Below, in pieces: positions 1-10,731 of a DNA stretch of 64,000 nucleotides. Every line of letters begins with the position of its first letter. Position 1 is the first letter of the stretch. The notes below the pieces were generated by a model. It saw only the letters and a program-made list of their open reading frames with translations. It was not told the origin of the DNA and ran no database searches. A program made the position numbers and the translations under genes. The stretch comes from Cristatella mucedo (lineage: Eukaryota; Bryozoa; Phylactolaemata; Cristatellidae). Where the stretch lies: the NCBI GenBank assembly GCA_009760855.2, contig WPIO01000020.1:62001-126000 (forward strand), written 5' to 3'.

Positions 1-62
1 ACTGACTTAGAGGCACAAGCTGTGGGGGATTATATTCACAACAATTTTTCGAGCATGCATAT
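1..62. repeat. Dispersed repeat X, copy 1, left fragment
   Basis: These bases match positions 18674-18738 closely: both read ACTGACT.AGAG.CACAAGCTGT.GGGGATTAT and end in TTTTCGAGCATGCATAT. The rest of this copy resumes at about 4037 and again at about 5640, so the copy was split by later insertions. No coding potential is seen. The class of the repeat is unknown. Confidence 0.6.
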
Positions 63-159
63 CAAGGTTCTGTCACTCACTTTTAGGTCTCCTTAGTCTT
101 TGGCTACAGCCTACCTATAAGATTGACTTCCCAACCAGGCTGAGCATCGTACTGCTCGC
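63..159 (+). mobile_element. LINE A (CR1/L2-like) fragment
   Basis: A short piece of the LINE A 3' ORF. It matches the segment at 4805-4900 that encodes the [12 protein letters not shown]...AYLSD region, here with in-frame stops. It is cut off on the right by the 5' LTR of the gypsy element, so the LINE piece was present first. Confidence 0.6.
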
Positions 160-282
160 TGTGCGGAGCCTCAACAACGTGACCAGTCAGGAGAGGCCTT
201 GCTGACCATGCGATCGGGAGCAGATATAAGATGGCTGCCAATAAATGTGCTCTGTTCATCTTCGATGTGTCTTATCATAACA
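160..282 (+). repeat. Gypsy 5' LTR (truncated)
   Basis: It matches the 3' LTR over CAACAACGTGACCA.TCAGGAGAGGCC, the TATA-like TATAAGATGGCTGC, an AATAAA and CGATGTGTCTTATCA. The first part is shorter than in the 3' LTR. It ends in CA directly before the primer-binding site. Confidence 0.8.
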
Positions 283-299
283 TGGTAGCAGCGGTGAAC
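283..299 (+). other. Primer-binding site of the gypsy element
   Basis: TGGTAGCAGCGGTGAAC follows the LTR without a gap. TGGTAGCAG-type sites are usual for Mag-clade gypsy elements, which prime on a host tRNA 3' end. Confidence 0.65.
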
Positions 300-349
300 T
301 TATAGTGTCGCCCTGAAAATCGACAACGCTCAAGAGATGGCTTAGTGTA

Positions 350-870
350 GCCCTCCAGGGTAGTTTATGTTTGATGAGCCGGCGTTATGGAGGGCTTGGA
401 GAAATCTTTTTCGCCATTATGTGACAACCAAGCTGATGGCAGCGGAACAGGACGTACAGACAAGCACACTTGTGTACGTCATGGGTGTGCATGCCGAAGC
501 GATTCGACACATTTACCTATGAGGTCGACCAAATGAAGACGTTAGATCTCATCTTGGGCAAATTTGATGACTACTTCATACCGCAAACGAATATCATCTA
601 CGATCAGGCTATCTTTAATCGCTGATGTCAATATCCTATTGTGTCTATCGAGACATTCATACTCTCAGTTCATGATTTAGCTTCGTGTTGTGAATATGGC
701 GTGATGAAAGATGAGTTGATCCAAGATTGCCCGGTTGTGGGCTTGTCGGACCTCAAACTTTCAGAAGCCCTGCAACTAATTTCCGACCTTACGTTAGCTG
801 TGGTGGTATGAAAGGCACGTCAGATGGAGATGTAATATCACAGCTGAGTCTGCTGCACCCAGTTTCAGAT
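350..870 (+). pseudogene. gag-like remnant of the gypsy element
   Basis: Between the primer site and pol. A broken reading frame begins with a segment like FDEPALWRAWRNLF and continues with several in-frame stops. Position and composition fit a gag capsid region. No zinc knuckle could be read with confidence. Confidence 0.5.
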
Positions 871-887
871 GTCTTTTGAGGTTTGTC

Positions 888-951
888 GGCAACCACAGTC
901 CCCCGACTGTCCTGCCCCAGGGCTCAGGACAGTCGGCGGACTGTGGTTGCC
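888..951. repeat. Near-perfect 27-bp inverted repeat (stem-loop)
   Basis: The arms at 888-914 and 925-951 are reverse complements with one mismatch, around a 10-base loop (CCCCAGGGCT). The stem starts GGCAACCACAGTCC and is GC-rich. It lies at the gag/pol border of the gypsy remnant, which is otherwise heavily mutated. Confidence 0.85.
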
Positions 952-1399
952 ATTACAAAGCCTGTAGTGGTGGAGTGCCGACGAGAATGGCGCTGACGTA
1001 GCCGTCATTACGGAAGACACATACTTTCGACTACTACGACCACCTCGTCTTGAGCCTACAGCAGCAAAACTACAGTGTCGGCAACTGCCTGGCTTGTAAG
1101 GGTACCTTCAAAGCAAGGTTGAAGCAGAAAGGAACGATTTATCTGCTGCCAGTCTAGGTAGTCGCTAGAGCAAGAAATAATCTCCTTAGCCGACAAGCTT
1201 CCCTGTGCACTGGACTGATCAAACTCAGCTTAGAGAGGGCTATTCTTCGCGATCTGGTATTTGGAGAGATCGAATTAATACAATGCCAGCCAGTGAAAAT
1301 TCGTCTCAAACCCGATGTGGACCCGTACTGCCTACACACAGCCCGCCGCCTACTCAAACCTTGTTTCTTTTTCTTCTTTTGGTTTCTTTTGGTTTGTAA

Positions 1400-2330
1400 A
1401 GGACGAACTCCTTCTAATTGAGAAGAACGGCATTGTCGAACGTTTACGGAGCCGACCGAGTAGTGCTCTCCAGCCCTACTGGTCCTGAAGCCGAGCGGCA
1501 AAGTTCGTCTTTGTTTCGACTTGAAGCGCTTAAATCAAGCAGCGGTTCATGAAAGGTACATGCTACCTACGCTTGATGATATTTTGCCTAAGCTTGTTGG
1601 TGCTACAATGTTCTCTTAAGTTGGATGCCTCTAAGCAGATTTTGAGCTGTTCCATTGTCCCGTGAGAGCACTCACTTAACGACGTTTATAACACCGTTTG
1701 GACGTTTTTGGTTTTGCCGGCTGCCCTTTGTCATTAGTACCGCGCCAGAGACTGATTCAGCGACTGATGCACGACCTCTTGGGTGAGATCAAATGTGTTG
1801 CCATTTATTTGGACGATGTTTTAGTTTATGGATCAATGGCGGCTGAGCATGACGATAGACGACAAAATGGAAGCCATCCTCAAACGTTCTGATCCGACCA
1901 ACGTAGCCGAGCTAAAGCGACACCTTGACATAATCAACTACCTCGGCCGGTTTGTGCCGAATCAGGCCACTGTCTCAAAACCACTAAACGATCTCTTCTC
2001 GTCCGACTCAATGTGGTACTGTGCTTCTAATCAAAAGAAAACATTCCGGGAAGCAAATTGGTTTTGACTAAGGCACCAGTGTTGGCTTATTTTGACCCAC
2101 AAAAGTCGGTGATTGTCAGTGCCGATGCCGGTAGCTATGGTCTAGGTGCCGTTTTTCTGCAGTGCCATGGATCGGGAGACCAAGATGTGCAACCTGTCGC
2201 ATTTGCATCCCGGACGTTGTCTGGCGCCGAAGCAGTATACACTTAGATCGAAAAATAGTGTCTGAGGCGGTGTGGGCGTGTGATAAATTAAGTCAGTTTC
2301 TTGTTGGTTTATCTTCTTTCGAGCTTTGCA
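1400..2330 (+). pseudogene. Gypsy reverse transcriptase and RNase H, broken
   Basis: The reverse transcriptase palm motif YLDDVLVYG can be read at about 1807-1835. After a frame change, thumb and connection segments follow, and then an RNase H-type stretch with the DAGSYGLGAV.LQ pattern near 2120-2160 and PVAFASRTLSGAE near 2200. Stops and shifts occur throughout, so no active enzyme can be made. A T-rich tract near 1360-1400 interrupts the region. Confidence 0.8.
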
Positions 2331-2779
2331 CTGACTAGGAACCACTTACTACGTTACTGATGACTGAGGACGTTGATCAGGTTCAGGTAAGATGCCAACG
2401 TCCATTGATGCGAATGATGCGTTTAACCCTCGCACCGTGTACATCCCTGGGAAGACCCTGGTGGTAGCTGATAGGCTGTAAAGAGCACCGCTGCTTAGGA
2501 GTGTGGAACACGACCAAGCCGAAGCCGTTCAGCTCTACGTAGAGACCGTTGTTTCTAAATCACTTTCAGTAGCTCGCTTGAGAGAAGTACCGCAGGCTAC
2601 TGCTTATGATTGTGAGCTACAGGCTGTCATAGGGTATAGGCTGTCAGGGTGGCCTAAATCGAGCAAGGGCCTACCGGAAACCTTGCGGAAGTACTTCCTC
2701 ATAAGTAGCCATATTTTGTTTTGAATGGTTTACTACTGTATGGCGATCTCATATATATATCCCTCAAAGCCTTTAGGCT

Positions 2780-3710
2780 TTCTTGTTGGAGCAGATCCAC
2801 GACGGCCTCCAAGGGGTAACCAAATTTAGGGACCGAGCAAGGTCGTGTGTATGTATACTGGCTAGGCATTAGCCAAGACGTTAAAACCTATTTCGATTCC
2901 TACAGATGTCAAAACAACCAGAAGAGACAGCTGCACGAACCACTCATCCCGACACCGTTGCCCAGTGTTCCTTGGCAACAAGTCGCTGCCGATCTCTTCG
3001 AACACGAGGGAAGACAGCACCTGATTGTAATCGACTTTTACTCCCGATATATCGAAATCACTCCATTATCAAAATCGACGACCAGAGAAGTGGTGGCCAG
3101 AGTGCAGATCATATTTGCTCGCTGGGGCAGACCAGTCATGTCACAGTCAGACAATGGCCCACAGTTTTCATAACACGAATTTGGTGATTCGCAAGACGAT
3201 ATGACTTCAAGCACGTTACGGCCAGCCCACATTTTTCACAAGCCAACGGAGAAGTGAAAGAGCTGTGCAAGCTGCCAAATCTGTTGTGAGGCACCCTGAT
3301 CCGTGCCCTGCTCTAATGATTCTTAGGTCGACACCTTGCGCCTCTACAGGCTTCAGCCCAGCACAACTGATCATGATGTGACAGATTAGGACGATGTAGC
3401 CGGTGCTCCCTCGGCATGTTGAACCACAATGGCAGGCAAAGGAAATGGTGCAACTCAATGACGACCTTGCAAAAGAGCTTCAACAACGCTACCACGATCG
3501 CCACCATTCAGCTCGCCCACGTCCACCTCTTCAACCCGGCCAACAGGTATTAGTGCAGACTGATGGAGAAAACAGGTGGAGCACACATGCAACGGTGGCA
3601 GACCAAGCAGGTAGGCCTCGGTCGTTTGTCGTGCAGATCGACAATGGCAGCACACTTCGGCAGAACAGAAAGCATCTTCGACCGATTGACACCGATCTAC
3701 AGGTCACCAA
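2780..3710 (+). pseudogene. Gypsy integrase, broken
   Basis: A zinc-finger linker-like region is followed by the integrase core. VAADLFEHEG carries the first Asp and SQSDNGPQF the second (about 2980-3170). After a disrupted stretch, a C-terminal region with RSFVVQ and RNRKHLRPI appears at 3620-3700. These are standard Ty3/gypsy integrase landmarks. Stops interrupt the core. Confidence 0.8.
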
Positions 3711-3896
3711 CAGCAAATCTCCTGGCACTTCCCTACATCTACCAAACCCTACAACTGCAGTTCAAGATAAGTCTCAAAAGTATTGCCGATGAGATACACA
3801 CCTCCCAAGATCAAATGACAACAAGGTCTGGCAGGGTGGTAAAGCCGGTCCAAAAGCTAGATTTTGGAAAATGAGACTGTTCCTGTTTGGAGGGAA

Positions 3897-4036
3897 TGTG
3901 TGATAGCAGAGCTACCGGACGGAGCGACAACAACGTGACCAATCAGGAGAGGCCTCGCTGACCAAGCAGTCCGGGGACCGACTATAAGATGGCTGCTAAT
4001 AAACCTGCTCTGATCATCCTCGATGTGTCTTATCAG
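3897..4036 (+). repeat. Gypsy 3' LTR with upstream purine tract
   Basis: A purine tract (GGAGGGAA) at about 3888-3896 precedes TGTGTGATAGCAGAG. The LTR contains TATAAGATGGCTGCTAATAAA and ends near CTTATCAGTAA, parallel to the 5' LTR. The two LTRs differ at many positions, so the insertion is old. Confidence 0.8.
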
Positions 4037-4165
4037 TAAAACCACTGATATGCATTCCTGCAGGTCCACTGCTCCTCGCCACTCATCGCAAAGCCTGTCA
4101 TTTGCACGTGACTCTTTGCAAGGTTCTCTCATATGCTTGTTTGCTATTTGCTCGTAATGGGGCCT
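4037..4165. repeat. Dispersed repeat X, copy 1, middle fragment
   Basis: It matches 19070-19190: GCATTCCTGCAGGTC, the CGCAAAGCCTG.CATT segment and TATGCTTGTTT.CTATTTGCTC are shared. It continues after an insertion at about 5640. Confidence 0.7.
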
Positions 4166-4607
4166 GTGGCTTTTAATGCCGCCTGTGCAGTCTTGGTTCG
4201 GGGACTATCGGCGTCCATGCACAGTGTGATCCAGATGAGACCCGTGCATAATCACCCGGCCATGCAATAGCAGTAGCAGATTCAAAATCGACCAGTGGAC
4301 CGAAGGCTGTAGCTTGCTTCCTTGCGACTATAAGAGAAGATCTGTATTCAAAAGCAGCCTGGCACACAAGACTTTTTACCTGATACTAGTGTTAAAATAC
4401 CGTAGGGGTTGGGTCTTACCACTGTCTAGGAAATTGTGGTCATCGATGCCGGCAGAACGCCACCGGTAACTTGCAAGATTCACGTACGTAAAGGGGATGT
4501 TCCACTTACAAACTCCTCCGATTGCAATCTGCAAATTCAGAGGTTCGGTGAGGCTGCTTTTGGCTAAACGTTCTAAGCTGCCTAATGTGCACGGTTGTCG
4601 TTGACGT
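4166..4607. other. Intergenic stretch, no gene seen
   Basis: This lies inside the sequence that separates the middle and right parts of repeat X copy 1. No coding frame of note and no recognised element. Confidence 0.4.
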
Positions 4608-5331
4608 ATCTTTTATGCATTCGTGACATCTCGTCTCGACTTCTGCAACTCACTGCTTACTGGCCTACCAGCATGTGCGATCAGGCGATTGCAGCTGGTG
4701 CAAAACTCTGCAGCTAGGCTTGTCTGTCGTGAGCGTCACAGTTGCCACATTACTCCACTTCTCGCCGACCTGCACTGGCTACCAGTCAAGCAACGGATTG
4801 ACTTCAAGGTTTTGTCGCTCACTTTTAGGTCTCTTCATTCTATGGCTCCAGCCTATCTTTCAGATATACTACCCCATCAGGCCAAGCATCGTACCACCCG
4901 CTTTTCGGAATCCAACAGTCTAGAAATACCTCGTACAAACCTTAAATCCTTTGGAGACCGTGCATTTAGCTCGTATGCTCCCAAAGCCTGGAACTCCCTC
5001 CCGACCTGCGTCAGAACATCCCCTGACCTGACCACATTTAAAAGAAACTTAAAAACACACCTATTTAGGACAGCATTTAGTGGGTCCCTGTGATTCGTCC
5101 TTGTTGTGCTTATGCGTGCTGACACTGTGCATGCTGCCACTAACCACATTTTCATGCTGACCCTGTGCATGTCACCCCTAACCATATTATTCATTTTGTT
5201 TGTTTTTCAAGCATGATTTTACTTACTATTCTATTGCGTATCACTTTGCAGCAAATGTAAAGCGCCTAGAAAGAGATTAAGTTCTCTGAGGGCGCTTTAT
5301 CAAGTGCAATATTATTATTATTATTATTATT
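4608..5331 (+). mobile_element. LINE A 3' end (CR1/L2-like) with open frame
   Basis: A 5'-truncated LINE. A frame of 156 codons (4623-5093) encodes the region after the reverse transcriptase: [42 protein letters not shown] and [17 protein letters not shown]. These motifs are typical of the CR1/L2/Jockey group in marine invertebrates. A 3' UTR of about 190 bases ends in a hairpin and an (ATT)n tail. It is the best preserved LINE A copy here. Confidence 0.9.
5258..5299 (+). repeat. LINE A 3' terminal hairpin
   Basis: TAAAGCGCC at 5258-5266 pairs perfectly with GGCGCTTTA at 5291-5299. An inner AGAGA/TCTCT pair lies at 5272-5276 and 5283-5287. It sits directly before the (ATT)n tail and recurs in every LINE A 3' end and, with changes, in SINE S1. 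In related LINEs the 3' hairpin is the likely recognition site for reverse transcriptase. Confidence 0.75.
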
Positions 5332-5409
5332 TTAGATTTGCGCTCATTCGTGGAAAATGTTTGCCCTTGCTTTTTTCAGAGTATTTGACTCTTAAAGCGC
5401 TTTACAGCT

Positions 5410-5525
5410 GAGATCGCATTGGATTAGCCCAGGGGTAAGGTACTTGAAAACCTATGAAGACCAAGGTCGTGGGTTTGAGTCTGGATAGAGATTAAGGTCT
5501 CTTATGGTATCATGCAAAAGAATTT
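5410..5525 (+). mobile_element. SINE S1 (tRNA-derived head)
   Basis: The A-box-like GGATTAGCCCAGGGGTAAGG and B-box-like GTGGGTTTGAGTCTGG are followed by a LINE A-like tail, AGAGATTAAGGTCTCTTATGG. It is diverged. Confidence 0.65.
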
Positions 5526-5639
5526 CAAATTTAGTTGACATCACATTTGGGTATTTGAATTTAAACCAGAGCTGGTTTTCGTCACTGTCCAAGACTTCCG
5601 ACATTCCGAGAGGCTGTGCTTACTCTTCTTTGCTTCAGC

Positions 5640-6530
5640 CGCCATTACTGGTGCCGCGCTGTTCATGTGGCTAGCCGTTGGGCCCCTGCTTGCTTGGTGT
5701 TGCAATTTGATGCTGTTATCATGCCGTCGGATACCTGCAAGTACTATGAAGCACCCCGGAGCTCATTGTCTGTTGTGGATGCATGCAAGAGAACCTGTCT
5801 AATGTGAGATCTTGTTATTCGTTCGTCAGCAGACAGACCAGTGTCAACAATCTGTCAATGCGTGAATGTCAATTTGAAGGCGTTTTATGTTACTTGAATA
5901 CACATGGCAGTTTGACCTATCCTTGATCCTTTTGTTTAGGTCGAGAAAGATATCTCAAAGCGGTATGACGATCGCCCAGTCAACGTCATGGGTGAAATCA
6001 ATTCCATCTGATGATGCTACAGATCTAATCACTAAAGACTTCCCTGGTTTCTAAGGCAGCAATCTATTTACAATACGCAGCTTTAACTCCTAGTGCAAGC
6101 TGCCAATGTTTATTGTGTCGCGCTCGTGCATTAAAACATGGGCAGTAAGAGCAGGCGAATGCCATGTTTTTTAAATTGCAAAACATTTAGTTTTGAAATT
6201 ACTTTGTTTTTTATCATAGCTTATATTTCGACACCGGATTATGATCTCAGCTTATGGGCTGCTGCTTACCCGAATATAATCAGGGCACCTAATGGTCTCA
6301 CACCATAATTGGCCGTGACATATTCCATCGCTGTCTTGATGCTGGTGACTGGTTGCATAATTACAAGAGACCCTTCTACCACGTGTGTCCTTGCATGATG
6401 CACTGCCTTAAACATCACCGGGTCGGCTGCTGCCTCAAATTGCCTACATGTAGCCGATGCTGATTAGTGCACGAAAACTTTTAAGTACATTCGTACGTTT
6501 TGGTTGTCAGCACCAGGTGCAGTCTTGGTA
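5640..6530. repeat. Dispersed repeat X, copy 1, right part
   Basis: It matches 19208-20127 along its length. Shared anchors include GCTGTTCATGTGGCT, GTTGCAATTTGATG, CCCAGTCAACGTCATGGGTGAAATCAAT and CAGCACCAGGTGCAGT. No open coding frame is conserved between the two copies. Confidence 0.75.
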
Positions 6531-6649
6531 GTTATTCGACCCAAGCGGTCCTTGGGTGGACGCTCCGGACCTGTGATAGGTCCTAGTATTGATTGTCCCA
6601 CTGCAGCATCGCCTATTATAAGAGCAAAGCCTTCTAATCCGGCATGTGC

Positions 6650-6830
6650 TTAAGGTGTCCTATGAGCAGTAGTTGGGTTTTATCGTCATTCTGTATCAAG
6701 AAATTTTCCGACATCTAGGATCGAATGTCGGCAAGGCAAGCATTCAGTTTATTAGTTGCAGCAGCATATTCCGACGGTTTGAACGGCAAATACAGCTGGG
6801 TGTCGTCAGCATACGAGTGATATCCTATTC
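6650..6830 (-). mobile_element. LINE B fragment (reverse transcriptase region)
   Basis: It matches minus-strand pieces at 43735-43860 and 52265-52400: GCATTCAGTTTATTAGT.GC.GCAGCA.ATTCC and CAAATACAGCTGGGT.TCGTCAGCATA. In the better copies this encodes the segment around the YADD motif. Confidence 0.65.
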
Positions 6831-7960
6831 CATGCGCCTTTTTCTTTTATCTAGGCTTTCACTTCTATGCATAATACATTCAGTTGTACCTTTACTTTCA
6901 TCCCTCCCAGCCCTTCCGTACGTCGAATTCTTTCAACTTCCTTGCTGCATGTATTGTTGGAATCCGAACATGGATTGCAGCAAACTTTCTTAAATTTAAT
7001 GATAATAAAATAGAACTACTAGTTAATGGCAAGCCAAGTGTGATTCGTATATTGGAAAACCTAACGCTTAAAATCGGCCCTGCAAGCATTTCTCCGATTC
7101 AAGCTGCACGAAATCTACGTGTTTTGTTATAAAGTAACCATTGATTAGATGACCACATCAGCTCCAATGTCAAGCCTGCCTACTTTCAGCTACATAACGT
7201 TGCTAAAATTCGGGGGTTTTGAGGCATGGATACTGCATCTAAATTGGTCCATGCATCTGTGGCATCCCGTCTCGACTTCTGTAACTCACTGACTGCTGGT
7301 CTTTTGGCTTGTGCAATCAGGGGCTTACAGCTGATGCAAAACTGCAGCTAGGCTTGTCTGCCGTGAGCCTCGCAGTTGCCACATCACACCATTTCTAGCC
7401 CACCTGCACTGGCTACCAGTCAAGCACCGCACCGACTTCAATGTTCTATCACCCACTTTTATGTCCCTTCGTGTTTTGGCTCCAGCCTACCTATCAGATC
7501 TGCTGCCCCACCAGGCTCACCATCGTACCACCCACTTTTCGGAACCTAATCGTTTACCTTCACTTCGTACGAACCTCAAAACCTTTGGAGACCATGCCTT
7601 TAGTTCGTGGGCTCCCAAAGACTGGAACTCACTTCCAATTGGTCTTGTCAAATTCCCTGATTTGAACACGTCTCAAAAGAAGCTGAAATCGCATCTATTT
7701 GTCACATCATCTAGTGGGTCCATGTGCTTTTTTCTTCACGTGCTTATGCATGCTGACACACTGTGCACACTGTCCATGCTGACACTAACCACATTTGCAT
7801 GCTGACCCTGTGCATGACACCTCTAACCACGTTATGCTTGTTGCCATTGAGCAAGCTACCACGAAACATTCGATCGTGCTTCCTTTGCAGAAAATGCAAA
7901 GTGCCTACAAAGAGATCGAGTTCTCTGGGGCGCTATAACAAATGTATGATTTTATTATAA
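6831..7960 (+). mobile_element. LINE A, degenerate copy
   Basis: Starting near 6880, broken frames encode LINE A segments in order: WIAANFLKFND-like, SRLDFC.SL, CHITPFLAHLHWLPVKHR, LAPAYLSDLLPHQAHHRTTHFSEPN and GDHAFSSWAPKDWNSLP. A diverged 3' hairpin region (AAAGTGCCTACAAAGAGATCGAGTTCTCTGGGG) ends near 7960. It lies directly next to the inverted LINE B piece. Confidence 0.75.
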
Positions 7961-8785
7961 TTATTGATCGTTTACTTCTTGTGCCATCTTTTGTCGTACA
8001 TCACATTTCAGCAAAAACCCCGGTCAAACTGGTTTGAGATACGGCATCACGAATGCTTGAACCAAAACACAGTAGTCTCATTTAGGGACTTTCTTCTCAT
8101 AATTTGCTGATGGCAATCGGAGTGGAACCTATGCAACAAACTACGTGGATTACGGCGTCAACCGTTACGAGTGCTCCGCTCTGTCCTAAGAAATTCGTAA
8201 AAAGCATTGCTGCGCCTGATGTGCAGAAAGAGCAGCGGTACCCAGAAATGTGCGTGAAAATCGATAGAAATTGGTAGAAAGAGAATAATACCCCAGAGGA
8301 ATCAACACAAAAGGTATCCTCATATGTGTACTCCACTGCTAGCGATAATCTGCTCTTTGCATGGAGGTCTCTTCGTAGAAACTGGAGGACATCACAATGG
8401 AGAACTTTGTTAAATTATTAGTAGGACTTTTCCAGCAGTTACTACTACAGAGATTTAGTGACATGGGAATTTGATTCGTTCCGTTATGGAGCTCGTAACA
8501 CAAATTACTCGTATGAAACATTAAGGTTCCTATTTATTTTTTGAAATGTTGTAAATGCCATCAATCTTTTCGGATGCCCAAAAACACTAAAATTTTGTGT
8601 CAGCTGTTTTTAGATTAAAAAACGGACTTATAAATTACAAAAATTGTATAAAAACAATACAATGGAATGTACTGCAAAACACCGTTTTCATTAAGTGTAA
8701 CGTCAGCATTTACCTTGGAGATCAGACGACTTGAAGACGCTGAAGGAGTCGAAGGAGAAAGGCTGACATGAATATCTTAATCTTA
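7961..8785. other. Intergenic stretch, no gene seen
   Basis: AT-rich towards the right. Short frames only, none with recognised motifs. Confidence 0.4.
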
Positions 8786-8786
8786 T

Positions 8787-9200
8787 TTACTGAAATTTGC
8801 CCATTTCGACATGCTTTCCTCACTTTCATCTGCGATTTTTGATATAAAGAGCAGTCTAATGAGGCCTTTTTCATCTTTCCTTTAAGAATGTTTGTGAGAT
8901 AAGTTAGACAAGCATCATTAAATAGCTCCGTAGCACGCCCAGTTGCGACTTGTTCTGGGTTTTACTTTTGAATCAAGTCTGAAAGTTCCTCCCACATCCC
9001 CAACATTTCCTCTGTCTAACTTGTATAGGTAATCTCCTACACGTCGCGTATTTCTTGAAAAACCTCCGCGTGCTGCTGCCTCTGTAGCTCCTTTAGTTCC
9101 TCCGTTGTCAGTTCCTCCTCGGATTAGTACTCCTCGATGAGCTAGTCGATGTCACCCTCATCCATGTACAGGCCGGCGGCCTTGGTGCACACGTGGCTGG
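8787..9200 (-). pseudogene. Tigger/pogo-type DDE transposase, C-terminal remnant
   Basis: The minus strand encodes, with in-frame stops, a segment reading GLYMDEGDID, EEELTTEELKELQRQQ, EEMLGMWEELSDLIQK, ATELFNDACLTYLTNILKG. This succession matches the C-terminal tail of Tigger transposases (TIGD1-like, DDE_1/CENP-B family). At least four stops break it and the catalytic domain is absent. It is a dead fragment. Confidence 0.75.
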
Positions 9201-10577
9201 AAAAAATTACATTTCGCACAATAGCTGCACACACAAATGCGAGCACAGCACTGATGGTTCCACTGCGAGCTAACCGCTTAAAGTGAGCGTGTGAGATGCG
9301 AGATGCTCGGCGGATGTCGTGGCGTTCACTGCGGCGTTCGCCGCGCCAACCAACGGTGGGGGATCTAAAGCTGGCTCGTAGCCCGAAATATTGCTTTCAA
9401 CTCACAGCAAACATTGGGCGGGAGACGGCTCGTATCTTGATAAACTCGTTAGTTGGGACATTCGTAAGTCAATGCATTACTGTATGCTCTATCATTGTCA
9501 CATGTGCAATGAATATTGCGGCAAAGGCCATGTTTGCAGAAACTTCGGCGCTGACTTGACAGTTTTTTATTTTCTATCCCGTATGATGACGATTAATAGT
9601 AAAAGTCTTTCTTAAAAAACTTTCCATAAGATTCTAAATGTCGTCGCCGAGTGGGTAGCCAATCAGGTGTGAAATTCATAAACCTAAATAGTCACGTAAA
9701 CAAAATAAGACCAGCTTAGATACTTTTCGGACACTGTGCTGTGGCGGCTTTGTTTTAAAATTCGGTAACGTGTTTTAGTTAAGTTGATCGATCTACGATC
9801 AGATGCTGGATTCCGACAATGACTAGGCTTCAACGTACCATGCAAACGACAGCATAAACAAAAAGTAATTAATCCATCTTAGTCGACATTGACAGTCATC
9901 CAGTTGCCTTGTATTGTAAAAAAATAGATATGCTGTCACTTTCAAACTTAATTGCAACTTGCACGATTTAAGTGTCGGTTGGTCGGTTTCGTCGCTTAAT
10001 GTCAATTCACCATCATGTCGGTAAATCGCGGAATGAATTTTCTATGCCTACCATCTGGCATGTCGGTTCAGCACCTTTGAGGCGGAGAGGGAATTAAGGA
10101 ATTACATTACTTTTGCTTTCCGTGTTGTTACAACGCCGCAAGTCCGGCAGTCGTCAAGACTTGGCAGTGTAACAGTGAAAGAGCTTATAGGAAGCCGCAT
10201 ATGGAATACGGTTTCTTACAACTGCCTTCGTCTTCGTATCGAGAGTTTTGAAAAATGGCGAGGGAAACGTCGCAGAACCTCGTGTACGCTTCAAGCGCCC
10301 ACACCAGGTCAGCAGACTTTGTATTCAAGATAGTCACGACGAATTCGTCTTGACTTTTTATTTTGCCAATTTGCAACATGACGAAAACTTTTTCATTGGT
10401 GTCAAGATTTTAGCACTTTCTTTATCCAAGTGCTAAAAGTGCGGCCAAGATTTTCAAAATGGCAATCTCTTGACTGCAGCGTCATCTGTAAAATGAACGG
10501 TTCACCGAGTAATGCACAATGCGTACACTTAGACCAAGACAACACAAGCGTACCATGAAATGTTGCTGGTGACTCAC
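9201..10577. other. Intergenic or intronic stretch, no gene assigned
   Basis: It lies downstream of the two minus-strand exons at 10.6-10.9 kb, so further exons of that gene may be here. A GC-richer part at 9290-9380 and frames at 9296-9615 carry no recognised motif. Confidence 0.35.
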
Positions 10578-10641
10578 TTTCAAATGCTTGCTCGAGTTCA
10601 GCTAGCTGGTCCTCGCTCAGCTGGACTTCCTGTTTTTCTAT
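10578..10641 (-). CDS. Second exon of an unidentified gene
   Basis: On the minus strand, an acceptor TTTGTAG precedes a 64-base exon that encodes IEKQEVQLSEDQLAELEQAF and one more Glu, followed by a donor GTGAGT. It joins in frame (phase 0) to the exon at 10732-10869. The sequence is acidic and helical. LSEDQLAELE-type strings occur in several unrelated families, so no function is given. Further exons should lie to the left. Confidence 0.5.
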
Positions 10642-10731
10642 CTACAAACGAATTATCATACCAACTCTTCGCAGCAAGCCAACAATCTGCACGACATTTA
10701 ATTCAGGAAACCTAGCTGCACCCGTACTTAC

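Larger units (their letters stand above)
160..4036 (+). mobile_element. Degenerate Ty3/gypsy LTR retrotransposon (Mag/SURL-like)
   Basis: A nearly full-length but dead LTR retrotransposon. Seen in order: a 5' LTR ending in CA, a primer-binding site, a gag-like region, reverse transcriptase with the YLDD motif, RNase H, integrase, an integrase C-terminal region ending in a RNRKHLRP-type motif, a purine tract and a 3' LTR. Many stops and frameshifts break the polyprotein. The integrase C-terminal motif and the TGGTAGCAG primer site are typical of Mag-like gypsy elements; that clade call is from family knowledge. No clear target duplication flanks it: the left neighbour is LINE A and the right is repeat X, which suggests later rearrangement. 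Confidence 0.85.

Noticed and set aside
4623-5093. A host gene with a 156-codon exon
   Set aside because: The same protein recurs at 7461, 24101, 39014, 58142 and 63338 with (ATT)n tails, so it is a LINE ORF end.
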